From: Heterobilharzia americana
Taxonomy: Eukaryota; Platyhelminthes; Trematoda; Strigeidida; Schistosomatidae
Assembly (NCBI GenBank): GCA_944470555.2
Contig: OX104127.1
Coordinates: 94,574,708-94,638,707, forward strand
Length of the DNA: 64,000 nucleotides
Direction of reading: 5' to 3'
The translations under genes and the position numbers were made by a program. Of the stretch, positions 40,017-51,115 are shown piece after piece. The first letter of the stretch is position 1. Every line of letters starts with the position of its first letter. Under the pieces are notes generated by a model. It did no database searches. It saw only the letters and a program-made list of their open reading frames with translations, and had not been told where the DNA came from.

Positions 40017-41681
40017 GAACATAAATCTTCCAACAAAAGTGGAAGCCCTGAGCTCCATAAAGCTACTGAAATGTGGGAAAGTAGCAGGACTACATGGGAT
40101 TCCGCCAGTAGTACTGACAGCCGACGCAGGGACGACAGCGGACATGTTCACATCACTATAGCAGGAGTTGTGCAAGGAAGGAAGGGTAACTGCACATTAG
40201 AAGAAGGGTTACCTTGTCAAACTGCCGAAGAAGGGCGACCTAAGCCTCTGCAAGAAGTGGTGAGGAATCACGCTTCTGTCTCTCTCCATCTCAAGCGACG
40301 TAATAAGCCTCATGATCCTTGACAGACTAAAGGATGCACTGGATTCAAAACTAGGATACGAACAGACTGGCTGGATTCAGGAAGGATAAATCATGTGCGG
40401 ACAGAATTGCAACGCTACTCTACGCATCACCATAGAACAGAGCATAGAATGGCAGTCAACTCTACACTTCGACTTTATCGACTTTGAGAAGGCCTTTGAC
40501 AGCATCGACCGAGAAGTAATTTGCCAGGCAGCTGCTTCAACACTACGGAATACTGCAAACCCTCATCAATCTCATTCAACAACTATATGAAGACGCCACA
40601 TACCAGCCAAGTAATTCACAATGGGAGGCTCAGTGATGCTTTTGAAGGGAAGTGAAGACAGGAGTAAAACAAGGATGTCTACTATCATCCATCATATTCC
40701 TGATTGTGGTTGACTGGACTGGATTGGATCATGCAGCAAACAGTGGGGAGTGAGAAGAGGGGGATACAATGGCTGGACTGATCGATGAAAAGAGTCTAGA
40801 AGATTTGGATTTCGCCGATGACTTGTGCTTGATGTCGCACAAACTAGAAGATCTACAGGCAAAAACTAAGAAGTTGACAGAAGAGGTAGGGAAGGCGGGA
40901 CTTCAAGTGAGTGTAGAGAAGACAGAGGTGGAGGTGATGAGGATACCCAACCAACACCAACACCACCACCACCAACAACAACAACAACAAGCTCCAATCA
41001 CCATCAACTGGAGAAACTTGAAGGAAGTAACCTCCTTCACCCATCTAGGCAGCACCATTTCAACTACAGGCGGCACAGACGAGAACGTCAACGCCAGCCA
41101 GGATCGGAAAGACAGCAAGACAGGCGTTCATTAGCCTGAAACCAGTGTGGAGATATTCTACACTGCACTCAGCATAAAGCGTGAACGAGATCCGGATTTT
41201 CAACACCAACGTGAAGTCAGTGCTTCTGTATGGCTCAGAGACTTGACAGCGCGTTACGAAAGGGATTTCCAACAAACTACAGACATTCATCAACAACTGC
41301 CTACACTCGTTATTGAAGATCAGATGGATTGCTGGAAAGAAAAGGCCAGAAGGAACTCACTCTGGCTGGTAACGAACCAACCAAGAAGCTATCACTGAAC
41401 AGATATGCACTGGAAGGAAGTGGAGATGGATTGGATTGGGCATACACTGAGAAGGCCGACTGTGGACATCACGCGTCAGTCCAGGATCTGGAGTGGAAGG
41501 TAGATGGGAAGTGACGAGTCGGGCGTCCGAGGCGAGGGTGACATGGAGGAGATGGTGTGAGGAGGAAATGAGAGTTTGTGGGTTGTTGTGGAGCCAGGTT
41601 GAAAAGTTTGCAGAGAAGAGAGTAGGATGGAGTCATGCTACTGAAGCCCTATGTTCTATTAGGAACCCAAGGGACAAATAA
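40017..41681 (+). pseudogene. Reverse transcriptase and C-terminal remnant of RTE copy C
   Basis: The RT entry motif reads GKVAGLHGIPP (PD to LH as in A and B). The 40393-40590 frame has an intact domain A, FDFIDFEKAFDSIDRE. The 40769-41134 frame has an intact polymerase box, DFADDLCLMSHKLEDL. C is thus the only copy with both catalytic boxes in canonical form, but they sit in separate frames with stops between. 41147-41398, 41329-41514 and 41493-41681 cover the C-terminal domain, with the ATTGG duplication at WRWIGH. Confidence 0.86.
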
Positions 41682-41699
41682 CCATAATTATTATTATTA

Positions 41700-44600
41700 G
41701 GTTTTTACAGATATAAGTCAAGGTCTACACAACATAATATTTGTACAATATGTATGAAAGTGTAGTTCCACCTAAATTTGCCAACAGAACACTCATTTCA
41801 GTATTTTTAGATTAAATAATAAAAACCAAAATAACTTTAGTGTTAAACTATATATTTTGAAAGAACTAATGACTGATTATTTGCTATGTCAGATTAGGTT
41901 TTGTGGAATGCCAGCTTTACTTTTTATTACAAATCACCAACTAAGGAAATCGTGATTTGCCTGAAGACTTAGTCAACCTTGCATTACAGAAGTGTGTGGA
42001 TTACGAAACGAAATAATCCACTGAGAAGATAAAAAGTACATAGATGTTTGTATCGTTTAGAGTAGATGCTCACAGAAAACAGTTACACCAATAGTTAGTT
42101 TTCAATGTTGTCAAAACATCAATGAAGTGCCTTACTTAAATTATGAGATGTTGAGCTTTCAAATGGTTTGAGTAGTCCGTGTTTTTCTCTGAGCGGTTTA
42201 CTTTGCAAGACACGACAGGAAACTGAAGTTAGTTTATTTCATGACTACTTTAATTGCACTTCAATCAAAGAATACTTTCATTTTGGCATCTGGAATTAGC
42301 GCGTGAATATGAAAATAAATGTTGGTCATCAGAACCTAAATCTTCCACGAAGAGGCTTCATCACACTGATGTTACTTTAGTTTAAGTTATTTCCTAATGA
42401 CGTCTGAATAACATGATGTAAGATGACATAGATAGACTGAGCTATATTCACTGACAAAGATTTGCGACCTAACGGAAATATATCGGCATCAAGTAGTGAC
42501 GCCCTATCATTTTAAAAACTGACTTCTTTAATGATGCTTTTAATTACGACAAATGAATAGTTTAATAACAAAAGTCATTGAAAACTATGAAGTCAAAAAT
42601 AGGCGCCCTACTGAAGCAAAAGTACCAGTAATTTCTACTCTTTAATAACGTTTAAAAGTTTCAGTAGATTGTTAATTTTGTTTTGTCTAGAAGGACATGT
42701 ATGTCCAGTTTAGCTTCAGCTTCTATAACATTTTACAAAGAATGCCGGGAGATTTTGATTATAACAAAAAACTCTCTCACTTTGGGGACCCTGTTATGTA
42801 ATCAACGATACGATGAGCTATAAATACTCCAATATTTTTTCATTCAATACCTTTTCATGTAAAACACAGATCTAGCCCACACTGCTACAGATATTATAAC
42901 CAGCATGTGTTCAAGCCTCTACAAAACTAGTTTACTTTAATTCTTAACTGAAGCGCGCATATTTAAAGAGAACATGTAATAATGATTATTCATATCATAA
43001 TGATTAGTTTGGAAATATCCTTCTTTAATACAAGATAACTGTGGTCTATTAACAAGGGTGTTGAAAGGATTATTTACATCTTATTTTCAGTGAAGTAAGT
43101 GAAGGCCTACTTTAAGTACTTATGCTGACAGACTGGTTGCTGTAAGTGTGACACAAAGAAAGGTATTTACATCATTAATTTAGAAATACCATAGGACACA
43201 TTCTTGTTATCTATGTTTATGATTAAGCATACTTGAAGTTTTTGAGGGTACGTCCTTAATACAAATCATAGTGAGGCATTTTTTATCAGTTGTGTTGTTT
43301 CCACGTTGTATGAGAATATGTAGCAAAGTTCTGCTGTATTGTAAGTTAGAACTATATTATACGGTTTCAAGGTTTCAATAAATTGCTGAAATTATGAGAA
43401 GTATTAGTTTAAATCTCCTGATTTTATTAGATCATCGGCAATATATATGTATGTTTGTAACTAAGTGTTATCTTCTATTTGATATATAAATAGAAGATTA
43501 TTCACCCTCTGTAGTGCTCAAATAATATGCTTTCTTAGAGATGCAGACATTTATAACACGATATTTATTCTAGTTTCGTTGGTTGGCTAGGAGATGAACT
43601 GACCATTATCTGTGAACAATGAACGCAAAAAATAACTGCACACTAAGTATGAGGCCAACTGTATTTAGTTATTGAAAAAGTTTAGAGTACGCTTTACGCT
43701 GGATAAAATACTTTTCGGTTGACATTTGGATGCAAACGTATTTCTATAAGAAACTTAATTGGTTTACATCTTCATATTTGTGAACCGGCAAACCAACAAT
43801 AGTAACAGCTACTTGAACCACGGGTAAGTCCTAACAACAAAACTTTGACGGTATGTCAATGTAGCTATGCATCATATTAAACCACTGGATACACCACTCA
43901 CTGAATGGCATTCTAGAACAAATTATCGTTCATTACCATATCAAGATATTCACAGAAATTCATGACTAGGTTTTAATTTTACTGCTACTCTTCCTTCTTT
44001 AGGCTTATTGGTAATTATCAATTTTCGATGAAAACAGACAGTTTAATTAAATGCTCAGATTAATTTGTTCCAGTCGAATTTAAGTAATAATTGATGTAGA
44101 TATACCAAGCTAACTTTAGGATCACTTCAATATACCAGAAATCTGAATTCTAGTCCATGTATTATGCACTACAAAAACATTTTCAAGTAAGATCATAAGG
44201 AGCGCACACTGGTTATGCTAGATTCCAAAACTAAATGTTAAGAGGATAGTGCTTTGTATGCGATTCTACAATGATTATTTACTGGAGATTAGCGAGTTGT
44301 CTTATTGTTTTTCTTAAATGTTTAACAAGTCAAACAGTATTATTTATCGGGTAAAATTTTGAATAAATTTGATAATCTGTGGTCACTTAGAGTTGTGGAG
44401 TTATCTGGATAAGACTACGAACAATAAACTGTATCCAAAGCGCAATTAGGTAAATAATACCGCTCCGTGGTTTGACATATCTAATGAACAAATAACAGTG
44501 TCAAAGTTTCATCTCTATATCAACTTACCAGTTCTTAGTGCTGCTTGAAATTTAATCATCGGGCTATAAACACCATTGAGGTGTATTTCGATCTATGTTA

Positions 44601-44982
44601 AGCGGTTGACAAAATTAGAAGAAAGTCGGGAACGTAGCTTTTGTGGATGCCAAACTCATCAGCAAGGCACGTTTGTCACCACAAGGTGTCTGATGTCCTG
44701 TCAAAGATTTGAGCCAGTGTCATTATGTGCAGCAATCAGAGACGGTAACTTTGAACTTCTCTACCGGTAGCTGACGTTTTCTAGGATGGGATTGGATACA
44801 GAGCAGAGAAAATCAATAGTAATAAGAAGGCTTTATTCCCGTTTACTGATTAAAAACTATTATTATCATAAAATTATCCTTTAGAATGGTTTAAGTCTTT
44901 TAACTTTACAACACACTGTTAAAGGTGAAGCTTTTTATAATTGCAAAACGGACGAGTACTACAGTGCAATTCGACAGTAAAG

Positions 44983-44984
<2 letters not shown>
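41700..44984. other. Gap, no recognisable features
   Basis: AT-rich sequence. The frame at 44576-44770 has no motif; a CTGATGAG on the minus strand near 44.66 kb is not followed by GAAAC and was not called. Confidence 0.5.

Positions 44985-45046
<62 letters not shown>
44985..45046. repeat. (TA)31 microsatellite
   Basis: Uninterrupted TA dinucleotide run of 62 bases. Its length in an assembly is often unreliable. Confidence 0.98.
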
Positions 45047-45049
<3 letters not shown>

Positions 45050-46430
45050 GGCAAGCGAACTAAACTGTAGTTCTATTCATGGAACTGTTGACGGTAAATG
45101 TTAGCTGGTTGGCAGGCCGTCAACATGGAGGCCTAGACCTAGGTTTAATGCTTGTTGATACTCTTCAGTTGGAAGTATCTACAATCTTGAAGGAAATGAT
45201 GTCCCGCATGACGTACGAACTCACGTCACCCGGTATCGTAATCAGTAACGTTACCAATGAGCTGTTTGAGACGCGACTGGTCGTAGAAAATAGTAAAGCA
45301 CGAACAAACATGGGATATACATTTTATGCAAGGATACTAAGTCAAATTGATAAGATTTCTTAACAGCTAGATGTTTTTAGTTGTGAAAAGAGTTTTGACA
45401 ACATAATCAACACAATAAAAATTTGTTAGTACTATGAAACTATTTACTGTCATGTGGTTTATAATTAAATAGTAACTCTGGTTCTCCTGTACTTACAATC
45501 TCAAAGGTATCGCCCCACGAAAGTGAATATTTTTTTATTCTAGCTGCCTTTTACGAATCCCACCGCAACTCAAATTTTCCCTTCACCTTCAACCACCACC
45601 CATTACCATGTCAGTAGTTTGAAACACATTAGCTCCACTAAATTACTTCGTTTCCAAACTATTTATATATCTAGTCATTACATTCTGCAGTATGTACTCT
45701 AGCGTTCCAAAGGTTATCTTATAGTAACCGATGCCACTTACTTAAATACTGACTGCAGATTCATCAATTGGGAAACGAAGCATATTTCATGATTTAGGAT
45801 TCCCAGCAATTTTAGGCGTAGTATTTTCTTAGGTGCCTGAAAACTATATACTGTTTGAATGCATTGGAAAAAATGAAATACCACATTAATGGACACGGTA
45901 TAGAAATGAACTAGTTTTCCTGAAAGTGATTCATTCACAGAGCTCATGGATCGTGTTTGGTATGCAGAATATCACTCCCCGTGTACCTTCACAAAACAGT
46001 TAGACTGAAAACATTTTTATACAAAATCAATCAAAACATTCATTGTTGCATACTTTCTGTTCAGCAAAATATCACAGGAAACAGACATTTACAAAACTGT
46101 CACAAAAAAACAAAACTTTTCAGGGTAAAACAAATTAGGAAACCTAAGCCCTTTACATTGTATAAACTTTGCTATCGGTTTAGACAAACTGTGTTTAGCC
46201 GCTCAAATCAATCATCGGAACATAAGAGCCGCATTATGATAATATGAAAAGTGAATGATTATTTCATTCGCTAGTACTTGAAGGCGATGGCACGGAGTCC
46301 CATTTGACAGATTTTTATACCACAATCTTAGAAAGTAAAAATATTATTGAATCTATCAATTTGTTAGTCTTCATTTACAGTGAGTATGACAGATAACCTT
46401 GACAAAAGTATTAGCAACTATTTAATATCA
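45047..46430. other. Gap with one unassigned open frame
   Basis: The frame 45079-45363 (94 codons, plus) has fairly GC-balanced codons compared with its surroundings and starts right after the (TA)n tract. I find no domain, splice context or family resemblance. A SINE-tail-like CGAATCCCACCGCAACTC and TTTTCCCTTCACCTTCAACC lie near 45.55-45.60 kb. The frame 45957-46247 is also unassigned. Confidence 0.4.
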
Positions 46431-46725
46431 ACAAAATAATCAATAATACAAAATACTTAAGAAGTAGTCACAAACTAATTACACCTTTTAGGTCATCATT
46501 CATCTCACACTAATTAGTATGCAACTATTTAGTCAAATTGCTGGCATGCATTCTTGCCTACACTTTTTGTATTTTGACTTCAGCCTAGCTCTGCTGGAAT
46601 GTGTTTCAGTTATTGTTGCAAAGGCGTGGATAGGTGTTGATTAATGTTACCAACGATTAGGTCATTATCTATTCTGGTCACCCATCTTCATTCTCATGTA
46701 CGGATTGAAATACGCTCAGTCAGCT
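46431..46725. repeat. Dispersed repeat, copy 2
   Basis: Partner of 27541-27835 in the same orientation, diverged by substitutions and small indels. Both include TTTAGTCAAAYTGCT and CATGCATTCTTGCC. The 60-codon frame seen in copy 1 is broken here. No terminal repeats or flanking duplications found. Confidence 0.65.
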
Positions 46726-48639
46726 ATGCGTCACACTTGTGATACTTAAATGAATGATAAGCAGCATATAAAACAAAGTTTAGAAAATACGCCGCTATCA
46801 TTACTTTCAAACCTCGTGTTGGAAATGAGACATGGTGATCTAATAGTTTATTAATATCATATTTTCGCTTGACTTATGTACTGAAGCGTTTTCAGCTTGG
46901 TTTTTCCAATCATTTTATTTTGGCTTTAACCATCTGTCATGGACATCTCACTATCAAGAAGTGGGTCTTCATACAGACCGATCATGTGAAGAAAAAATAC
47001 CACTGCTTAGAAGTTAACAGACTTAAAAAAGTAATCTTTGCATAACAGATTTGGTCAGTAAGATATAAACTAATCTTATAGTTGAGTAAACATTGATAGA
47101 ATGTGTGGTTGGTTAGTTTTGAAGTATGTACATTATTTGGTCATAAGCTTCCTAAGTTCAAAGAATGGGATATGAACTGCTATAAACATTCCGCTTTTGG
47201 CTTAGCTTGTATCTATTTCACGGCAAGCAAAAATCAGGAAACAGACCTCTTTTGTAGGCATATGAATATAGGAATCTTCCATTCCATAACTATCATGATT
47301 TGTTATTGAACACTCAGCTCACAGGTTTCAACACTAACAAAAGTATACGTAATCTTGTTGCCTTATTGGAAACTTTACTCCTTGAGGTAATTTCTGTTTC
47401 TTTCAATTTCACCTTTTAATTGAAAGTGACACGATCAGCTTCGTCAATATTCGGTACATAAAAGTCTCCTGCTCAAGAAAAATCTTTTGAAATATCAGTT
47501 TTAAGCTAGTATTTACCGTAGACTGAACAAAACTGTATAGCAATTACTAAGGAAATTCAATAATATGATTTATGTACGTAAACTGCGCAACAGGTTTTCA
47601 GTGCATTTATTGGAAATAGAGACTCAAAAAGTCAACAAGCGAATGATTATATGTTAACTTAAACAGCTGCTGAATCTTACTATTTAGACAGTTTCATAAT
47701 TAATAAGTACCAAGAAGCTTATACCCAGTGAATAAAAACATTTAGTGTTATTGTTCAGACATGGGCTTACTTTGTAACACTGTCCACTATCAAATATTTT
47801 ATGTGATTTAAACTGGAATATTGGTGTCAATATAAGTTAATGAGTGAGCATCATACATAGTGTACAGGGTTTAAGAGAGTAACCAGAATGTTCATCGTGA
47901 AGGTAGGTGATAGTCAAACTTTAACATGAGCAGAAACAAAATTTGTCCGCGGCAGACGACATAGTTTTACTTAGGTTAAAGTATTTAACGTCACGGTGAT
48001 GGAAAATACTTACATAAATTTTATGTTGATAAAGCTCTGGTGTGAAATTTACAGATATCAACGTGTATACGTAGGTATTATTAGAAAGTATCTATACATC
48101 AAGTATTTTAGAATGATGTATGTCTTTATTTCTGTTTAATTTAACTACTTGTGTTGCTTAAGAAATCCCATCACTAAGTAGTCAGTAAGTAAATTAGTTA
48201 ACACACCAACAAATTTAGAATATATACCATAACAGTTATTGATTAGATTTTATTCTCAATCATTTACTGTACCGCATACAGTATATTTTAGTAAATTACA
48301 CTAGTAATATGATTTTTGTAAACTATGTTAGCAATCAAATGGGTCATTATGGTCACCATAACGAAAAGCATTTCTAAAGATTTGACATACTGTTTTTGCT
48401 ATGGCGCGAGCTAAACGATTGTTTTATTAATCATCAAAGTTAGTTTGTACTAACATATTCCATTTTATAAAGCAAGATAAAGATGATGAGGATTTTTATT
48501 ATAGAATACTTTAAGATACAGCATTACACAGTTGCTGTAGGCACATTCCTTCGTTATGCTCTATATTCACTACTAGAAATTTTACTATTGTTTTCCTCTT
48601 ACACAGCAAATACAGCGAACTAAGAGGCTTCACACTAAT
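46726..48639. other. Gap, no recognisable features
   Basis: AT-rich; one 68-codon plus-strand frame (47103-47309) without a motif. Confidence 0.5.
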
Positions 48640-48780
48640 GGTGGCTGGTGGCCAGTAGTGGAATCTAGGACGCGCGTTCGTCCTGTTTAGGACTGGTCAG
48701 CTGGATATACCTGCCTTCCAGTAGGGGTTTTGTCCCAACTAAGACTCGAACCTGAGACTGATTGTGACTAAGTGACAGTG
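48640..48780 (-). mobile_element. tRNA-derived hammerhead SINE (Sm-alpha-like)
   Basis: Minus strand in order: GTCACTTAGTCACAATCAG, box B-like GGTTCGAGTCTTAG, GGAAGGCAGGTATATCCAG, hammerhead core, CTAGATTCCACTACTGGCC. This is the full expected order of the SINE from its T-arm to the 3' side of the ribozyme. It lies head to head with the plus-strand SINE at 48.93-49.08 kb. Confidence 0.75.
48662..48706 (-). ncRNA. Hammerhead ribozyme, near-consensus
   Basis: TCCAG, CTGACCA (consensus CTGANGA, so the conserved G is C), stem II GTCC/GGAC perfect across a TAAACA loop, then GAAC where GAAAC is expected, stem III around CGCG, cleavage site GTC, then CTAGA. Two core deviations make activity unlikely, but the fold is clear. 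Confidence 0.65.
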
Positions 48781-48885
48781 TATGGTATAATATATATGTG
48801 TATGTATAATATGCATATATAGCATATATGTATATATGATATAATATATGTATTAATAAAATGTATATATATAATATGTGTATAA

Positions 48886-48926
<41 letters not shown>
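48781..48926. repeat. AT-rich tract ending in (TA)18
   Basis: Irregular TATA/ATAT/TGTA sequence followed by an uninterrupted TA run at 48891-48926. It separates two divergent hammerhead SINEs. Confidence 0.9.
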
Positions 48927-48928
<2 letters not shown>

Positions 48929-49075
48929 GCTCTGGTGACTGGAGGAATTGATCCAGAGTCCGACCCCCTGGTGGAAACAACATTGCTAACTGGAAGGCGG
49001 GTACATCTAGTTGACGAGTCCCGAGTAGGACGAAACCCACATCCTTGATTCCCTTGATAGCCATTATCCATCAGT
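48927..49075 (+). mobile_element. Hammerhead SINE (Sm-alpha-like)
   Basis: Plus strand: GATCCAGAGTCCGACCCCCT (decayed T-arm region), GGTGGAAACAAC (also in the 50.97-51.07 kb copy), GGCGGGTACATCTAG, hammerhead, then TTGATTCCCTTGATAGCCAT and TATCC. The order matches the minus-strand neighbour. Confidence 0.7.
49003..49050 (+). ncRNA. Hammerhead ribozyme, near-complete core
   Basis: TTGACGA at 49011-49017 (consensus CTGANGA, one deviation at the first C). Stem II GTCC (49018-49021) and GGAC (49028-49031) with loop CGAGTA. GAAAC is perfect at 49032-49036. Cleavage would follow ATC at 49043. Stem I (ATCTAG against CTTGAT) is weakened. Apart from the first C this is a complete catalytic core. Confidence 0.65.
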
Positions 49076-50959
49076 AATACCAAAACTGAAACGCAAACAC
49101 TATCTAGGCATCTGTACACGAATTCATATGCCAATTGAGAACAAGTGATTCGGTCCAATAAACGACGGGATAATACAAGTAACAACATAAAAATAAGAGA
49201 ATGCTGAAGACACCCATTATTTATATTCGGACAGGAATTGTAAGTGAAATAATATTGTCTTCAGTTACATCTTCCTTGGGTTTTTTTCTAGTCTATATAG
49301 CTTAGCACATAACAAGAAATAAACTGATCAAGTTTCTTTATTGGTCATGGATGAATGTCAGAAGTGAAACTGATACAATATTAACGAGTGCAGCATTTAA
49401 CGTAAGTGATTCTAGGATCATTGAGTACAGCTAACCGGAGAATTTCAATGAATTACTGTCAGGTAGCAAAGCATGTTGAAAATGCTTTCAACCTTATCAT
49501 TTCCGCAATCAGTATGACGGGTTTTTGAATACAGTGGTAAAAACGTAAATGAATAAATATTAAGTTCTTCTTTACTGAATCAAGTGACTAATATAGATGA
49601 ACACTCATAAATATATACTAGCCATAGATAAAATACTACTTGTGGGTGTTTTATTACGAGTCGAAAGCAAATTGCAGATAGAAACTGAGGAACTAGTTGG
49701 AAGACTGTACTACTAGACAATCTTTTCACATATTTTCTCTACAATTTCGTTTCATGTTTCCAGTAAAATATAGTAAGATATAGGTTAAAAGCAAGTGACC
49801 ATCTATATTTATAGAGTATGAAAACGTCACGTAACTGATCAACCTAAACTTAACATTATGCCCCCTTTGAAATTTTAATCAGAAGCTTACGTACAGAGTT
49901 TTCTCTGAAGAACCTAAAGAATTTGAGTTTGATCTCATATTCCTCAAGTGTTCTCACCAATAAACAGTATAAAATCAGGGTGAAATAGCTGTCTAACGAA
50001 GTTCAAAATTAATTTGGACACCGTCAAGTTTTACTCCTTCTATGACGCAAATTATTTTTGTTTGGCCTGTAAACGTTGTCTTCAAATCAGATAACTGTTT
50101 GTAGCACCTACTACTTCGTTTTTACATAATTAGTAATATAAAGCTAAAAAAAATACGTCTATAGAAAAGAAAGCCTGGCTTGTAACCGTCGTTAGCTTTT
50201 TTCAATAGAAATAATTTGATGACTAGTTTTTAGTTATCAAGTTTTCTAAATTGTGGTCATCATTCAAGCAGAAAGTATAATAATTCATATAAACGTGTAA
50301 CCTTTGTGTGCAAGATAATATTAATGTGTGATAATGAGGTTGTCAAATTCTTTCAAGTCTTTTAGAGCTTCCAATAAATTTCGAATATAAGAATTCAACT
50401 CACATTTGAAAAAATATAATTCTGCTACCTGATTGTCTCTCCGGCATAATTTTGATGAAGCCAAGACTATTAAACATTTTCGGTTCATCCTCTGAAATGT
50501 CAGTTTGCTCAAATCAGACATTTATGGTCAAGTATGGCTTGTTGGTGGATTGAATTCTCTCATATTTCGTATCTCAATGTATTAAGTTACTTTTTTGAAC
50601 ACTGTGGAGGCTGAACTCTATATGTGTGCACTTTCTGTCTAGCGTGTAGCATTCCAAATGCTTCTTTCAAGTCCAAAACTAAATAGCACTGTCGTTCAGC
50701 ACCAAGTATTTTAACGTCGCTTCATACCAATTGGATAAAATGAGCATATAATTCAGTCACTAACTTTAGATTTCACCAAATCTATTCATGTTAATAAAGT
50801 CTAAACAGATTTTGTGGGTCCAATAGGAATATTTCATTTACATTGTCCCTTACGAACTGAATATTGTTCTTTGATCAGCCTGTGGACTAATCTTTTTCAT
50901 AAGTGCTGAGAAACTACCGTTTGTTACTGAGAAAAGGTGTAAGATATCAATCATAGTTC
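49076..50959. other. Gap, no recognisable features
   Basis: AT-rich, with only short unassigned frames (66 codons, minus, 50321-50521). Confidence 0.5.
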
Positions 50960-51070
50960 ATAGTAATGATGGATAGTGGCTAGCAGTGGAATCCAGGACA
51001 CGAATTTCAATTTATTTGGGACTCGTCAGTTGGATGTACCTGCCACCCAGTGGGTTGTGTTGTTTCCACC
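50960..51070 (-). mobile_element. Hammerhead SINE (Sm-alpha-like)
   Basis: Minus strand: GGTGGAAACAACACAACCCA, TGGGTGGCAGGTACATCCAA, hammerhead region, GTGTCCTGGATTCCACTGCT, AGCCACTATCC. The tRNA head is absent, so it is 5'-truncated or eroded. Confidence 0.7.
50989..51036 (-). ncRNA. Hammerhead ribozyme with broken stem II
   Basis: CTGACGA is a perfect CTGANGA core and GAAA is present, with cleavage site GTGTC then CTGGATTC. But the 3' strand of stem II, normally GGAC, reads AATT, so stem II cannot pair with GTCC. Inactive by inference. Confidence 0.55.
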
Positions 51071-51075
51071 TGATT

Positions 51076-51115
51076 GTTTTGAAGCGCTAATAATCATATT
51101 AGAAAACAATAGCAC
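51076..51115. repeat. 40-bp dispersed repeat, copy 1
   Basis: Shares CTAATAATCATATTAGAAAA and flanks with 53266-53308. It abuts the 5' side of the SINE at 50.96-51.07 kb. Confidence 0.5.

Larger units (their letters stand above)
38238..41699 (+). mobile_element. RTE-clade non-LTR retrotransposon, copy C (full length, defective)
   Basis: The most complete copy: 5' end AACCTCGCCTGGTTAACTAG at 38238, 3' tail GGGACAAATAACCATAATTA then TTATTATTA to 41699. Leader about 220 bp, endonuclease 38461-39210, linker frame 39386-39664, RT from about 40017, C-terminus to 41681. The leader can form a 7-bp stem, CTAGCCG with CGGCTAG (38269-38322), and a TAACTAGT/ACTAGTTA hairpin just upstream. A CCA tract (39944-39966) and a CAA/CAC tract (40952-40990) are longer than in A. 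No clear target-site duplication. Confidence 0.94.

Noticed and set aside
38200..41720. Target-site duplication for RTE copy C (AGATATA on both sides)
   Set aside because: Seven AT-rich bases at inexact positions; not convincing.
44600..44720. CTGATGAG on the minus strand
   Set aside because: No stem II and no GAAAC follows; not a hammerhead.
45079..45363. 94-codon plus-strand frame after the (TA)n tract
   Set aside because: Looked more protein-like than its neighbours, but no family resemblance or splice context, so listed only as an unassigned frame in its gap.
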